Source: Flavobacterium xanthum
Lineage (GTDB): Bacteria > Bacteroidota > Bacteroidia > Flavobacteriales > Flavobacteriaceae
Direction of reading: 5' to 3'
Length of the DNA stretch: 64,000 nucleotides
Assembly (NCBI RefSeq): GCF_900142695.1
Contig: NZ_FRBU01000015.1
Location: 18,484 to 82,483 of the forward strand
The position numbers and the translations under genes are program-made. Within the stretch, counting starts at the first letter, position 1, and every line of letters begins with the position of its first letter. The notes below the pieces were generated by a model. That model was not told the DNA's origin. It ran no database searches and saw nothing but the letters and a program-made list of their open reading frames with translations. This document shows positions 8,319 to 16,725 of the stretch, piece after piece.

Positions 8319-9872
8319 ATGGATAAAATAAAAATACTTTGGGTGGATGACGAAATCGACCTTTTGAAACCACATATATTATTTTTGGAGAAAAAAAATT
8401 ACGAGGTAACTACTTGCAATAATGGACTTGATGCCATTACTATTTTTGAGGAAAACAATTTTGATATTGTGTTCTTGGACGAAAATATGCCTGGAATGAG
8501 CGGTTTAGAAACGTTATCAGAGATGAAGGAGAAAAAATCTTCGGTTCCTATGATAATGATCACTAAAAGTGAGGAAGAATATATTATGGAGGAAGCCATA
8601 GGTTCTAAAATTGCTGATTATTTGATCAAACCCGTGAACCCGAACCAAATTTTGTTGAGTTTGAAGAAAAATCTGGATCATTCCCGACTCATTTCGCAAA
8701 AAACAACTTTGGATTATCAAAAGGAATTTAGAAAAATCACCATGGAAATGGCGATGGTGAATTCGTATGAAGACTGGATCGAATTGTATAAGAAATTAAT
8801 TTTTTGGGAACTGGAATTAGAGAATATCAATGATCAGAGTATGGTTCACATTTTGGAATCTCAAAAAACCGAAGCTAATTCCCAATTTGGTAAATTCATT
8901 GAGCGTAATTACGAGGATTGGTTTGCACCAAAAGCAGAAAAGCCCATTCAATCGCATACTTTATTCAAAGAATTAGTCGTTCCTGAACTCAAGAAAAAAG
9001 ACAAACCAATTTTATTTGTAGTAATTGATAACTTGCGCTATGACCAATGGAAGACCTTTGAAAGTGTGGTGGGCAATTACTACAAGCTGGAAAAAGAAGT
9101 GCCTTACTACTCTATTCTTCCTACGGCGACACAATATGCGAGAAACGCTATTTTCTCTGGTTTGACCCCGTTGGAAATGGAAAAACAGTTTCCGCAATAT
9201 TGGAAAAATGATCCAGAAGAAGGCGGAAAGAATCTTTTTGAAGCAGAATTTTTAACAGCTCAATTGAAACGATTGGGCCTCAATATTAAAGAGGATTATT
9301 TTAAAATAACAAATCTTGCCGGTGGTAAAAAGCTAGTCGAAGGATTTAAAGCATTGAAAAATAATGACTTAGTGACTGTTGTATACAATTTTGTAGATAT
9401 GCTTTCCCATGCAAAAACAGAGATGGATGTCGTAAAAGAACTAGCCTCAGACGATAAAGCCTATCGATCACTTACCCTGAGCTGGTTTAAAAATTCCCCT
9501 TTGCTAGAAATTATCCAACAAGCGCAAAAAATGGGATTCAAATTGATTTTGACTACCGATCATGGGACTATCAATGTTAAAAACCCATCCAAAGTCGTGG
9601 GTGATAAAAACACCAGCTTGAATTTACGTTATAAAACAGGCCGCAGTTTAACCTACGAACACAAAGATGTGTATGCGGTTAAAGAACCAAAAAATATTGG
9701 ATTACCTACTATAAATATGAGTAGTTCTTATATTTTTGCAAAAAATGATTTGTTTTTAGCCTACGTTAACAACTATAATCATTACGTGAGTTATTATAAA
9801 AATACCTATCAGCATGGGGGAATTTCATTAGAGGAAATGATTATCCCGTTTTTAGTTTTTAACCCGAAATAG
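8319..9872 (+). CDS. porX: PorX-type response regulator with PglZ (alkaline-phosphatase fold) domain
   Basis: A 517-residue two-domain protein. Residues 1-120 form a receiver domain with the acidic pair D10/D11, phospho-acceptor D54 (in VFLDENMPG), T82/K83 and K104 (YLIKP). The rest is a PglZ domain of the alkaline phosphatase superfamily, with metal/nucleophile candidates in VVIDNLRYDQW (about 235), PTATQYAR (about 270), TTDHGT (about 412) and YQHGG (about 498). PorX is known to regulate type IX secretion with sensor kinase PorY in Porphyromonas, and its enzymatic domain has been linked to nucleotide hydrolysis. PorY is not adjacent. ATG 8319 is chosen because it begins the receiver fold; an upstream TTG adds five residues only. 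Confidence 0.92.
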   Translation: MDKIKILWVDDEIDLLKPHILFLEKKNYEVTTCNNGLDAITIFEENNFDIVFLDENMPGMSGLETLSEMKEKKSSVPMIMITKSEEEYIMEEAIGSKIADYLIKPVNPNQILLSLKKNLDHSRLISQKTTLDYQKEFRKITMEMAMVNSYEDWIELYKKLIFWELELENINDQSMVHILESQKTEANSQFGKFIERNYEDWFAPKAEKPIQSHTLFKELVVPELKKKDKPILFVVIDNLRYDQWKTFESVVGNYYKLEKEVPYYSILPTATQYARNAIFSGLTPLEMEKQFPQYWKNDPEEGGKNLFEAEFLTAQLKRLGLNIKEDYFKITNLAGGKKLVEGFKALKNNDLVTVVYNFVDMLSHAKTEMDVVKELASDDKAYRSLTLSWFKNSPLLEIIQQAQKMGFKLILTTDHGTINVKNPSKVVGDKNTSLNLRYKTGRSLTYEHKDVYAVKEPKNIGLPTINMSSSYIFAKNDLFLAYVNNYNHYVSYYKNTYQHGGISLEEMIIPFLVFNPK

Positions 9873-9945
9873 AAAAAAGCAGTCCGTATCCGTTTTCAGT
9901 TTTTGGTGCCTCCCAGAACTTTAAACTCTAAATAATTTTAAAAGC

Positions 9946-10353
9946 ATGAATATCATTTTTTCTATCGACCAACTCGAGGAAGTTGCTCAGCAAATTATAG
10001 CCAGTAATCCTAAAAAAGTAATCCTTTTTCATGGAGAAATGGGCGTTGGAAAAACGACTTTAATCAAGCAGTTGTGCAAAACGCTTGGGGTAACCGGAGC
10101 AACAAGCAGTCCAACCTTTTCTTTAGTTAATGAATACGAAACGGATGTAAATCAACTCATTTATCATTTTGATTTTTATAGACTGAATGATGAAGTAGAA
10201 GCATTAGATATGGGGATTGATGATTACTTGTATTCCGGGAATTGGTGTTTTATTGAATGGGCAGAAAAGATTCCAAATTTGATTCCTGAGGCACATTCAG
10301 TACTTACCATTTCATCGCTTGCTGATGGAAAACGTTATTTACAATTAAGTTAA
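9946..10353 (+). CDS. tsaE: tRNA threonylcarbamoyladenosine biosynthesis ATPase TsaE
   Basis: A 135-residue P-loop ATPase needed for t6A37 formation in tRNAs reading ANN codons; it works with TsaB and TsaD to recycle the transferase complex. Walker A is GEMGVGKTT (30-38), followed by SSPTFSLVNEY and HFDFYRL, both characteristic of TsaE, and by CFIEWAEKI near the end. It is 73 bp after porX and 10 bp before the GNAT gene, so a small operon with the acetyltransferase is likely. The partner tsaC is also in this window (22446-23066) but unlinked. Confidence 0.93.
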   Translation: MNIIFSIDQLEEVAQQIIASNPKKVILFHGEMGVGKTTLIKQLCKTLGVTGATSSPTFSLVNEYETDVNQLIYHFDFYRLNDEVEALDMGIDDYLYSGNWCFIEWAEKIPNLIPEAHSVLTISSLADGKRYLQLS

Positions 10354-10363
10354 AAAGAGCCTC

Positions 10364-10840
10364 ATGAATGTAGAAAACAAAGTTGTAATTATTCCATTTT
10401 CAGTAGATTTAAAAGAGCCAATAAAAACATTAAATCTGGAATGGCTGAAAAAATATTTTAGGGTCGAACCCAAAGATGAAATTGTACTTTCAGATCCTCA
10501 AGGCCAAATTATAGACAAAGGTGGAATGATTTTTTATGCCCAATATAATGAGATTATTGTAGGCACTGTTTCTTTGATAAAAATTGACAATACGACTTTT
10601 GAATTGAGCAAAATGGCGGTTCAAGATGGTGTACAAGGTTTGGGCATCGGAAAAAAATTAATACTTCACTGCCTTGCTATTGCTAAAGAAAAAGGAATGG
10701 AGAAACTAATTTTATATTCGAATAGGAAATTACTACCAGCCATTCATTTATACGAGAAATACGGTTTTTTAGAAGTGCCATTGGAAGGTGGTGTTTATGA
10801 AAGAGCCGACATAAAAATGGAACGAACCATCCACCACTAA
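10364..10840 (+). CDS. GNAT family N-acetyltransferase
   Basis: A 158-residue acetyl-CoA-dependent acyltransferase. The GNAT core is seen in GTVSLIKIDNTTFELSKMAV (strands 3-4), the acetyl-CoA loop VQGLGIGKKLI (the Q/R-x-x-G-x-G/A type), and the C-terminal AIHLYEKYGF. The substrate cannot be told from sequence. It lies 10 bp downstream of tsaE, which recalls the tsaB/tsaE-rimI linkages in other bacteria, but this protein is not recognisably RimI. The next gene, alanine dehydrogenase, starts 92 bp later. Confidence 0.85.
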   Translation: MNVENKVVIIPFSVDLKEPIKTLNLEWLKKYFRVEPKDEIVLSDPQGQIIDKGGMIFYAQYNEIIVGTVSLIKIDNTTFELSKMAVQDGVQGLGIGKKLILHCLAIAKEKGMEKLILYSNRKLLPAIHLYEKYGFLEVPLEGGVYERADIKMERTIHH

Positions 10841-10932
10841 TTTTATCAGGTACTAATGCGTTTACCAAAAATGCGATAAGTGCCTTTTATAAAACTTTTT
10901 GCGTAAATTGTACCCTTAATTTAACAACATCA

Positions 10933-12132
10933 ATGTCAATAACTATAACACCATTCACAAAACAACAACTATTACCGCAGGAGGAAAAATTGGAGATTGC
11001 AAGACAAAAAAGCGAACTCTTTATTGGTATTCCAAAGGAAACGAGTCACCAAGAACGCCGTATTTGCCTTACTCCTGATGCGGTAAACTCGCTTACTTAT
11101 CATGGACATCGGGTGATGATAGAAGCAGGAGCGGGATTGAGTTCTAGTTATACTGATAAGGAATACAGTGATGCGGGTGCTGAAATGACTAATGACGCTA
11201 AAAAGGTATTTGGTTGTCCAATGATTTTGAAAGTAGAACCTGCAACTCTTGCAGAAATCGCCATGATGAATCCACAGACTATTCTTTTGTCAGCCATTCA
11301 GTTAAAAACCCGAAAAAAAACCTATTTTGAGGCTTTAAGCAAAAAGAAAATTACTGCATTAGCTTTTGAATATATTAAGGATGAAGACGGAACCTATCCT
11401 GCTGTTAAATCATTAAGCGAAATTGCTGGAACTGCCTCCATACTAATTGCAGCCGAGCTAATGATTACCAATGAATTTGGAAAAGGGTTATTATTTGGTA
11501 ATATTACTGGTGTCCCTCCTACAGATGTGGTAATTCTAGGAGCAGGAACTGTAGGTGAATTTGCTGCCAAAACGGCTATTGGATTAGGAGCTTCTGTAAA
11601 AGTTTTTGACAATTCCATCACTAAATTGCGAAGACTACAAAACAATTTAAACCAAAGAATTTTTACTTCAACCATTCAACCAAAAGCATTACTAAAAGCA
11701 CTCAGAAGGTGTGACGTCGCTATAGGTGCCATGCGTGGCAAGGATCGTTGTCCTGTAATAGTAACAGAAACGATGGTCGAGCACATGAAAAACGGAGCCG
11801 TAATTGTAGATGTGAGTATTGATACCGGCGGTTGTTTTGAAACTTCAGAAGTGACTTCGCATGAAAAACCAACCTTCATCAAAAACAATGTGTTGCATTA
11901 CTGCGTGCCCAATATTCCTTCCCGATATTCTAAAACTGCTTCGTTGTCCATAAGCAATATTATTTCCCCTTACTTAATGAAAATTGCAGAGGATGGCGGT
12001 ATAGAAAGTGCCATCCGTTGTGATAAAGGATTAAAAAATGGGGTCTATATGTACCACGGAATCTTGACAAATAGTGCCATCGGTGATTGGTTCGATTTAC
12101 CGTATAACGATATCAATTTAATTGTTTTTTAA
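10933..12132 (+). CDS. ald: Alanine dehydrogenase
   Basis: A 399-residue NAD-dependent dehydrogenase of the AlaDH/PNT family, converting L-alanine to pyruvate and ammonia. It has the N-terminal catalytic segment IGIPKETSHQERRICLTPDA (family R and K residues), then GHRVMIEAGAG, and a Rossmann nucleotide-binding loop VVILGAGTVGEFAAKTA (about 197-213). It is about 28 residues longer than classical Ald because of an N-terminal extension before the conserved core. VDVSIDTGGCFETSE is also typical of the family. Likely assimilates or degrades alanine in the cytosol. A promoter for the next gene overlaps its last codons. Confidence 0.88.
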   Translation: MSITITPFTKQQLLPQEEKLEIARQKSELFIGIPKETSHQERRICLTPDAVNSLTYHGHRVMIEAGAGLSSSYTDKEYSDAGAEMTNDAKKVFGCPMILKVEPATLAEIAMMNPQTILLSAIQLKTRKKTYFEALSKKKITALAFEYIKDEDGTYPAVKSLSEIAGTASILIAAELMITNEFGKGLLFGNITGVPPTDVVILGAGTVGEFAAKTAIGLGASVKVFDNSITKLRRLQNNLNQRIFTSTIQPKALLKALRRCDVAIGAMRGKDRCPVIVTETMVEHMKNGAVIVDVSIDTGGCFETSEVTSHEKPTFIKNNVLHYCVPNIPSRYSKTASLSISNIISPYLMKIAEDGGIESAIRCDKGLKNGVYMYHGILTNSAIGDWFDLPYNDINLIVF

Positions 12133-12153
12133 GAAAACTTTCAGTTACCTTTG
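12123..12153 (+). promoter_or_regulatory. Promoter of the DUF4258 gene
   Basis: TTG (12123-12125), 20 bp, TACCTTTG (12146-12153), matching the Bacteroidota -33/-7 consensus. The -33 element is within the last codons of ald. It predicts a leader of only about 11 nt before ATG 12169. Confidence 0.65.
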
Positions 12154-12168
12154 CTAAAAATATAATTC

Positions 12169-12543
12169 ATGAAGTTTATACACCGTTTTGCCTATTATTT
12201 GGTAGGTTTAGTAATAGGACTTTTCTTTGTTGCTTTGGTTTTTAGTGGCAAAGATACCCGTTGTAATTATTTTCCAAACGCTAGAGTACTAAATGATTTG
12301 AGGAATAAACCCTTTTACTATTCCGATCAAGCTTCTTTGATTTTAGCTGAAAAATGGATTGACACTGCCGATATAAAGAATACATTACAATTTGGAGATA
12401 TCGATTTTGATAAAAGTAACGTTGTCCTAAAAAAAGGAAAACTGTACGTCATTGAAGGTAAAACAATTAAGAATCAAGAGGTGACTTTAAAAGTAATTAA
12501 TTATGCTGACAAAGCCATTTTAGAAGAAATCATCAAAAAGTAA
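12169..12543 (+). CDS. DUF4258-like single-pass membrane protein
   Basis: A 124-residue protein with a short cytosolic start, one membrane segment (about residues 8-27, YYLVGLVIGLFFVALVF), and a soluble part. It resembles the DUF4258 family, whose members sit behind alanine dehydrogenase in flavobacteria. Function unknown. The soluble part would face the periplasm if the positive N-terminus (K2, H5, R6) stays inside. It has its own promoter at 12123-12153 and a modest hairpin terminator after the stop. A link to alanine metabolism rests only on gene order. Confidence 0.7.
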   Translation: MKFIHRFAYYLVGLVIGLFFVALVFSGKDTRCNYFPNARVLNDLRNKPFYYSDQASLILAEKWIDTADIKNTLQFGDIDFDKSNVVLKKGKLYVIEGKTIKNQEVTLKVINYADKAILEEIIKK

Positions 12544-12549
12544 ATCCAG

Positions 12550-12578
12550 AAATCAGTCCTAATTATAAGCTGATTTTT
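12550..12578 (+). terminator. Probable terminator after the DUF4258 gene
   Basis: AAATCAG (12550-12556) pairs with CTGATTT (12570-12576); a T run is formed by the 3' arm and following bases. Confidence 0.5.
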
Positions 12579-12596
12579 CTAGTACTCCCCCTGAGA

Positions 12597-12715
12597 ATTT
12601 GGGCGTGCCCCTGCGTAAAAACTTCGGGTCCTGCTGTCCGCTCCCGCTTTTTTTTCGAGGCAAAAAAGCCTCTCAAAAAAGAGCTCCACTGCCATCACTC
12701 ACGCAGAACAATACA
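12597..12715 (-). repeat. Dispersed hairpin element, copy B (inverted relative to A)
   Basis: Read on the minus strand: GCGTGAGTGATGGCAGTGGA, then an inner hairpin with GAGGC / GCCTC flanked by T and A runs, then AGCGGGAGCGGACAGCAGGA, CCCGAAGTTT and the end box GGGGCACGCCCAAA. Boxes at both ends match copy A (8047-8164), while the inner stem is unrelated in sequence but still pairs. Confidence 0.8.
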
Positions 12716-12919
12716 CAAGGAGACGTAATTTTTAAACTAAACATAGAGGCTAAGCATTTTTCTGATTTAGTTTTCAAATTAAAATCTGTAACATTAAATC
12801 CGTACCTCTAAATAGGTCTTGAAAATTAATGCAATTTTCAGCAAAATATCTTTTTTAGTCGATAAAGCAACAGGAACTAAAAGCACAAAGTTTTAGGCTC
12901 TTGTGGTGACTACTGAAAA

Positions 12920-13600
12920 TTATTCTACTGAAATCCAATCAATTAATGCTTTATTATGCTGTTTTAAATAAGCATTTGTTTTACTAAAATGCTTATTACC
13001 AAACCATTTTCCTTGATTCGCACTCAATGGCGATGGATGTCCGGACTCCAAAACTAAATGTTTATTTCGGTCTATTCTAAGTCCTTTTTTATGGGCAAAA
13101 TTCCCCCATAACAAGAAAACAACTTGTTCGGTTTCCTCAGAAATTTTCTGGATAACAGCGTCAGTAAAAAGATTCCATTTTAAATGTTTATGACTGTTTG
13201 CTGTGTCTTCCCTAACTGTTAGCGAAGCATTCAACAATAAAACTCCTTGTTTTGCCCAAGATTCCAAATTTCCAGAACTGGGCAGGAAAATTGTTCCATA
13301 ATCATCGCTTAATTCTCTAAAAATATTACGTAAAGAAGGTGGAATTCGGACATCATTATTTACCGAAAAGCACAAACCATTGGCTTCGCCTTTTCCATGA
13401 TAAGGATCCTGACCAATGATGACCACTTTTAAATCATTAAAATTACAATAATTAAAAGCGGAAAAAATCAAGTCTTGAGGAGGATAACAGGTATAATTTT
13501 TATATTCTTCACCCACAGATTCCATTAAATCATAAAAATAAGGCTGCTGGATTTCATCTGACAAAATATTTTGCCATTCGGGATTAAGATTGATTTGCAT
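12920..13600 (-). CDS. ung: Uracil-DNA glycosylase
   Basis: A 226-residue family 1 UDG that removes uracil from DNA as the first step of base excision repair. The catalytic water-activating motif is GQDPYHG (63-69, Asp65), the uracil pocket is GLCFSV, and the DNA-intercalation/catalytic His motif is HPSPLS (188-193). Length is normal. It has its own promoter (CAAAGATA on the plus strand at 13618-13625) and is a single gene, divergent from mutS2. Confidence 0.96.
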   Translation of the reverse strand: MQINLNPEWQNILSDEIQQPYFYDLMESVGEEYKNYTCYPPQDLIFSAFNYCNFNDLKVVIIGQDPYHGKGEANGLCFSVNNDVRIPPSLRNIFRELSDDYGTIFLPSSGNLESWAKQGVLLLNASLTVREDTANSHKHLKWNLFTDAVIQKISEETEQVVFLLWGNFAHKKGLRIDRNKHLVLESGHPSPLSANQGKWFGNKHFSKTNAYLKQHNKALIDWISVE

Positions 13601-13617
13601 AAATAATTATTATTTTA

Positions 13618-13625
13618 CAAAGATA
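13618..13625 (-). promoter_or_regulatory. ung promoter -7 box
   Basis: TATCTTTG on the minus strand, 17 bp upstream of ATG 13600. A -33 TTG at the right distance is not seen, so a weak promoter is possible. Confidence 0.5.
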
Positions 13626-13737
13626 CACAGAGTAATAAAAGAGATGCGTGGTAATTACATTTTTTAATTCCTAAAAAACGATCCTAAACATTCATTAATT
13701 CTTTGTGAATGACTGTTAAATAGTCTTAACTATTAAC

Positions 13738-13745
13738 TATTTTTG
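13738..13745 (+). promoter_or_regulatory. mutS2 promoter -7 box
   Basis: TATTTTTG, 23 bp upstream of ATG 13769. The -33 region is TGTTAAA, not a clean TTG. Confidence 0.45.
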
Positions 13746-13768
13746 TCTAAAAAAGAATTTACAGATAA

Positions 13769-15937
13769 ATGATATCCATCACCGAAAAAACATTACAAGA
13801 TTTACAATTCCCAACTGTTCTAGAAACGATTTCGGCAATTTGTAATACCGATATTGGCAAACAGAAAGCGCTTGAAATAACACCCTTTAAAGATAAAGAA
13901 ACCTTGATGCAAGCCTTAATGCAAACATCAGAATATGTTTCCTCTTTTCAAAACAACAATGCAATCCCCAATCATGGTTTCGATGCTATTACGCACGAAA
14001 TTAGATTTCTCGCCATTGAGGATAGTTTCCTTGAAGTGGGAAGCTTTAGAAAAATAGCTACTTTGTCCTCGACGGTCAATTTCCTATTGACCTATTTCAA
14101 AAAATTTGAAGATTATTATCCAAATTTAAATGCTAGAGCTTTACAGGTTGAATTTACCAAAGACATAATTGTCATGGTAGATGAAATTGTTGATAAATAT
14201 GGCGAAATAAAAGACAATGCCTCTCCAGATTTGTTGAACATTCGTCGCAGTATGAATGCGGTGCGAGGAAAAGTCAATCAGAGTTTTGGAACCGCCTTAG
14301 CGCAATACAATGCCTTAGGATATCTAGATGATATCAAAGAGAGTTTTGTTCAAAACCGCAGAGTATTGGCGGTATTAGCAATGTATCGACGCAAAGTAAA
14401 AGGATCGATTTTAGGCAGCTCTAAAACAGGAAGTATTGCTTATATCGAACCTGAAGCCACACTGAATTATTCCAGAGAACTTAGCAATTTAGAATATGAA
14501 GAAAAAGAGGAAATTACAAGAATTTTAAAACAATTATCAAATTATATACGCCCCTATTTACCGTTGCTAATCAAATACCAAGACTTCTTGAGTGATGTTG
14601 ATGTAATTGCTGCCAAAGCTAAATATGCAAATCGAATCAATGGAATTTTACCTGCAATTACAGAGAACAGAAGGTTGTATTTTAGAGAGGCGTTCCACCC
14701 TATTTTACTTTTGAACAACAAGCTAAAAAATGAAATCACACATCCACAAACGATTGAATTGAGCCAGGAAAACAGAATCATTGTAATTTCTGGTCCTAAT
14801 GCTGGTGGAAAAACCATATCGTTAAAAACCGTGGGATTATTACAATTGATGTTACAATCTGGTATGTTAATTCCAGTTCATGAACGCAGTGAAACATTCT
14901 TATTCGATCGAATACTTACAGATATTGGAGACAATCAATCTATTGAAAATCATCTAAGTACATACAGTTACCGATTAAAGAATATGAACTACTTTTTAAA
15001 GAAGTGTAACAAAAAAACCATGTTCCTAATTGATGAGTTTGGTACCGGTTCTGATCCTGAATTGGGTGGTGCATTGGCCGAAATTTTCTTGGAAGAATTC
15101 TACCATCGGGAAGCTTTCGGGATTATTACAACGCATTATTCAAATTTAAAAATATTAGCTAATGAACTGCCTTTTGCTACCAACGCCAACATGCTCTTTG
15201 ATGAAAAGTCATTAGAACCTATGTACAAATTAGCTTTGGGACAAGCGGGAAGTTCATTTACATTTGAAGTAGCCTTAAAAAATGGAATTCCATTCGGATT
15301 GATAAATCGAGCCAAAAAGAAGATTGAAGTTGGAAAAGTACGTTTCGATAAAACAATTGCCACGCTACAAAAAGAACGTTCAAAAATGGAGAAAACTTCT
15401 CAAACGCTAAAAGAGGAAGAAACTAAAGCGCGCGAAGAAGGCAAGAAAATGGAAACCATAAATGTAAAAATTAAACAAAAACTCGAAAGCTATCAGGAAT
15501 TGTATGATAGTAATCAGAAAACGATTTATATAGGTACTAAAATAGAGGATATTGCAGAGAAATATTTCAACAATAAGAACAAGAAGGAATTACTTGGCGA
15601 ATTTTTAAAAATAATTGAAATAGAAAATTCAAAACGCAAAAAAGCTTCAACTAAAGAGAGCAAAGCATTAATAGAAAAGAAGAAAGAAGTCATTCAAGAA
15701 GTGACTATTCAAGTTGAAGAAATTAGAAAAGAGAAGAAGGAAAAGAAACTAAAAGTAGTGGTTGAAAAACCTAAACACATTCTAAAAGTAGGTGATCGCG
15801 TGCGCATGTTTGATGGAAAAGCAGTAGGAACCCTTGATGCGATAGAGAAAAATAAAGCAACGGTAAACTATGGCGTATTCACTTCAAAAGTAAGTCTTGA
15901 AGCGCTGGAGTTTGTTGAGGCTGGTAAAAGTAAATAA
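13769..15937 (+). CDS. mutS2: MutS2 family protein lacking the Smr domain
   Basis: A 722-residue MutS-like ATPase. An N-terminal core/lever region is followed by the ATPase with Walker A GPNAGGKT (about 342-349), Walker B TMFLIDEFGTGSDPELGG and the H-loop ITTHYSNLK. A long charged coiled coil (about 530-670) follows, then a KOW-like end (VGDRVRMFDGKAVGTLDAI). MutS2 proteins act in suppression of recombination and in ribosome rescue. The usual C-terminal Smr nuclease domain is absent: the protein ends about 60 residues shorter than full-length MutS2. There is no sign of a frameshift downstream. Confidence 0.9.
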   Translation: MISITEKTLQDLQFPTVLETISAICNTDIGKQKALEITPFKDKETLMQALMQTSEYVSSFQNNNAIPNHGFDAITHEIRFLAIEDSFLEVGSFRKIATLSSTVNFLLTYFKKFEDYYPNLNARALQVEFTKDIIVMVDEIVDKYGEIKDNASPDLLNIRRSMNAVRGKVNQSFGTALAQYNALGYLDDIKESFVQNRRVLAVLAMYRRKVKGSILGSSKTGSIAYIEPEATLNYSRELSNLEYEEKEEITRILKQLSNYIRPYLPLLIKYQDFLSDVDVIAAKAKYANRINGILPAITENRRLYFREAFHPILLLNNKLKNEITHPQTIELSQENRIIVISGPNAGGKTISLKTVGLLQLMLQSGMLIPVHERSETFLFDRILTDIGDNQSIENHLSTYSYRLKNMNYFLKKCNKKTMFLIDEFGTGSDPELGGALAEIFLEEFYHREAFGIITTHYSNLKILANELPFATNANMLFDEKSLEPMYKLALGQAGSSFTFEVALKNGIPFGLINRAKKKIEVGKVRFDKTIATLQKERSKMEKTSQTLKEEETKAREEGKKMETINVKIKQKLESYQELYDSNQKTIYIGTKIEDIAEKYFNNKNKKELLGEFLKIIEIENSKRKKASTKESKALIEKKKEVIQEVTIQVEEIRKEKKEKKLKVVVEKPKHILKVGDRVRMFDGKAVGTLDAIEKNKATVNYGVFTSKVSLEALEFVEAGKSK

Positions 15938-16032
15938 GGCACCCTAGGAACGAATCAATCGCACTAACAAGAGTTATGATAGGAGTAATTAGAATAGAAA
16001 TCCAATTTCTTGTATACTTCAACTTAAAATAT

Positions 16033-16449
16033 ATGGATAAATTACCTAAACATAAAAAAATAATCCTGTTTGATGGCCTGTGCAATTTGTGTGATACAGC
16101 GGTGCAATTTATAATTAAGCATGACCAAAAAGATATTTTTAGATTTGTATCCTTGCAATCTGATTTAGGACAAGAAATTACTAAACATTTAGGAATTGAC
16201 ACTCATAAAACAGACAGTATTATTTTGTATCAGCCTGGTTTTGCCTATTATTATAAGTCGGAAGCTGCACTGGAAATTGCTAAAAATTTAGGTGGAATAT
16301 TTTATTTTGCCAATCTCTTTTCTATATTACCGGTATCATTTAACAACTATATTTATGATTATATTGCAAAAAACCGTTACAAATGGTATGGTAAAAAGGA
16401 CCACTGCATGATTCCCACCAAGGAGTTGCAAGCCAAATTTTTAGAATAA
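16033..16449 (+). CDS. Thiol-disulfide oxidoreductase DCC family protein (DUF393)
   Basis: A 138-residue protein with the DCC signature IILFDGLCNLCDTAVQFI (D14, C17, C20) near the N-terminus and a conserved C-terminal RYKWYGKKDHC. DCC proteins are thioredoxin-fold-like and presumed redox active through the CxxC; no defined substrate. A longer frame begins at 15976, but ATG 16033 is just before the conserved core and preceded by an A-rich stretch, so it is preferred. It lies 95 bp after mutS2 and could be co-transcribed. Confidence 0.85.
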   Translation: MDKLPKHKKIILFDGLCNLCDTAVQFIIKHDQKDIFRFVSLQSDLGQEITKHLGIDTHKTDSIILYQPGFAYYYKSEAALEIAKNLGGIFYFANLFSILPVSFNNYIYDYIAKNRYKWYGKKDHCMIPTKELQAKFLE

Positions 16450-16495
16450 ACGACCGAGCATGATATTTATCATGACTTTTATTTATTATCAATAC

Positions 16496-16503
16496 TATAT
16501 TTG
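16496..16503 (+). promoter_or_regulatory. Promoter -7 box before the 43-aa membrane peptide
   Basis: TATATTTG fits TAnnTTTG, 27 bp before ATG 16531; no clean TTG at -33. Confidence 0.45.
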
Positions 16504-16530
16504 GCCCAACTTAAAATAAATAAATAAATC

Positions 16531-16662
16531 ATGAAAGACACTACACTTTTTTCTTGGGATAACGGAACTTTTATAATGGTTGTCGTATTCGGTTTAGTAA
16601 TCGTTGGAATCGTTTCTGCCGTTTTTATTATGATGAATTCTGATAAAAAAATAAAAAAATAG
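16531..16662 (+). CDS. Small membrane peptide, 43 residues
   Basis: ATG 16531 opens a 43-codon frame: MKDTTLFSWDNGTF, a hydrophobic segment IMVVVFGLVIVGIVSAVFIM, then a lysine-rich tail (SDKKIKK) and TAG. This is a single-pass membrane peptide with a cytosolic positive C-terminus and N-terminus outside. Support comes from the promoter box 27 bp upstream, the A-rich leader and the terminator-like hairpin right after the stop. Similar tiny peptides occur in other flavobacteria as far as I recall, with no known function. It is convergent with ettA. Confidence 0.6.
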   Translation: MKDTTLFSWDNGTFIMVVVFGLVIVGIVSAVFIMMNSDKKIKK

Positions 16663-16669
16663 CAAAAAA

Positions 16670-16699
16670 AAGAGGATGACCAATTTTGGACATCCTCTT
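16670..16699 (-). terminator. Bidirectional hairpin, terminator of ettA
   Basis: AAGAGGATG (16670-16678) pairs with CATCCTCTT (16691-16699), and an inner CC/GG extends the stem. On the minus strand it is followed by a run of seven Ts. Confidence 0.75.
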
Positions 16700-16725
16700 G
16701 CTATTATTACGCTAGGCAGAAGAAA

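Larger units (their letters stand above)
12544..12919. other. Convergent intergenic region DUF4258 - ung
   Basis: Contains the probable terminator at 12550-12578 and the hairpin element B (12597-12715). The rest (12716-12919) is AT-rich without further recognised features. A 70-codon frame at 12599-12811 crosses the repeat and is rejected as a gene. Confidence 0.6.

Noticed and set aside
12599..12811. 70-codon frame after the DUF4258 gene
   Set aside because: It overlaps hairpin element B and starts inside the repeat.
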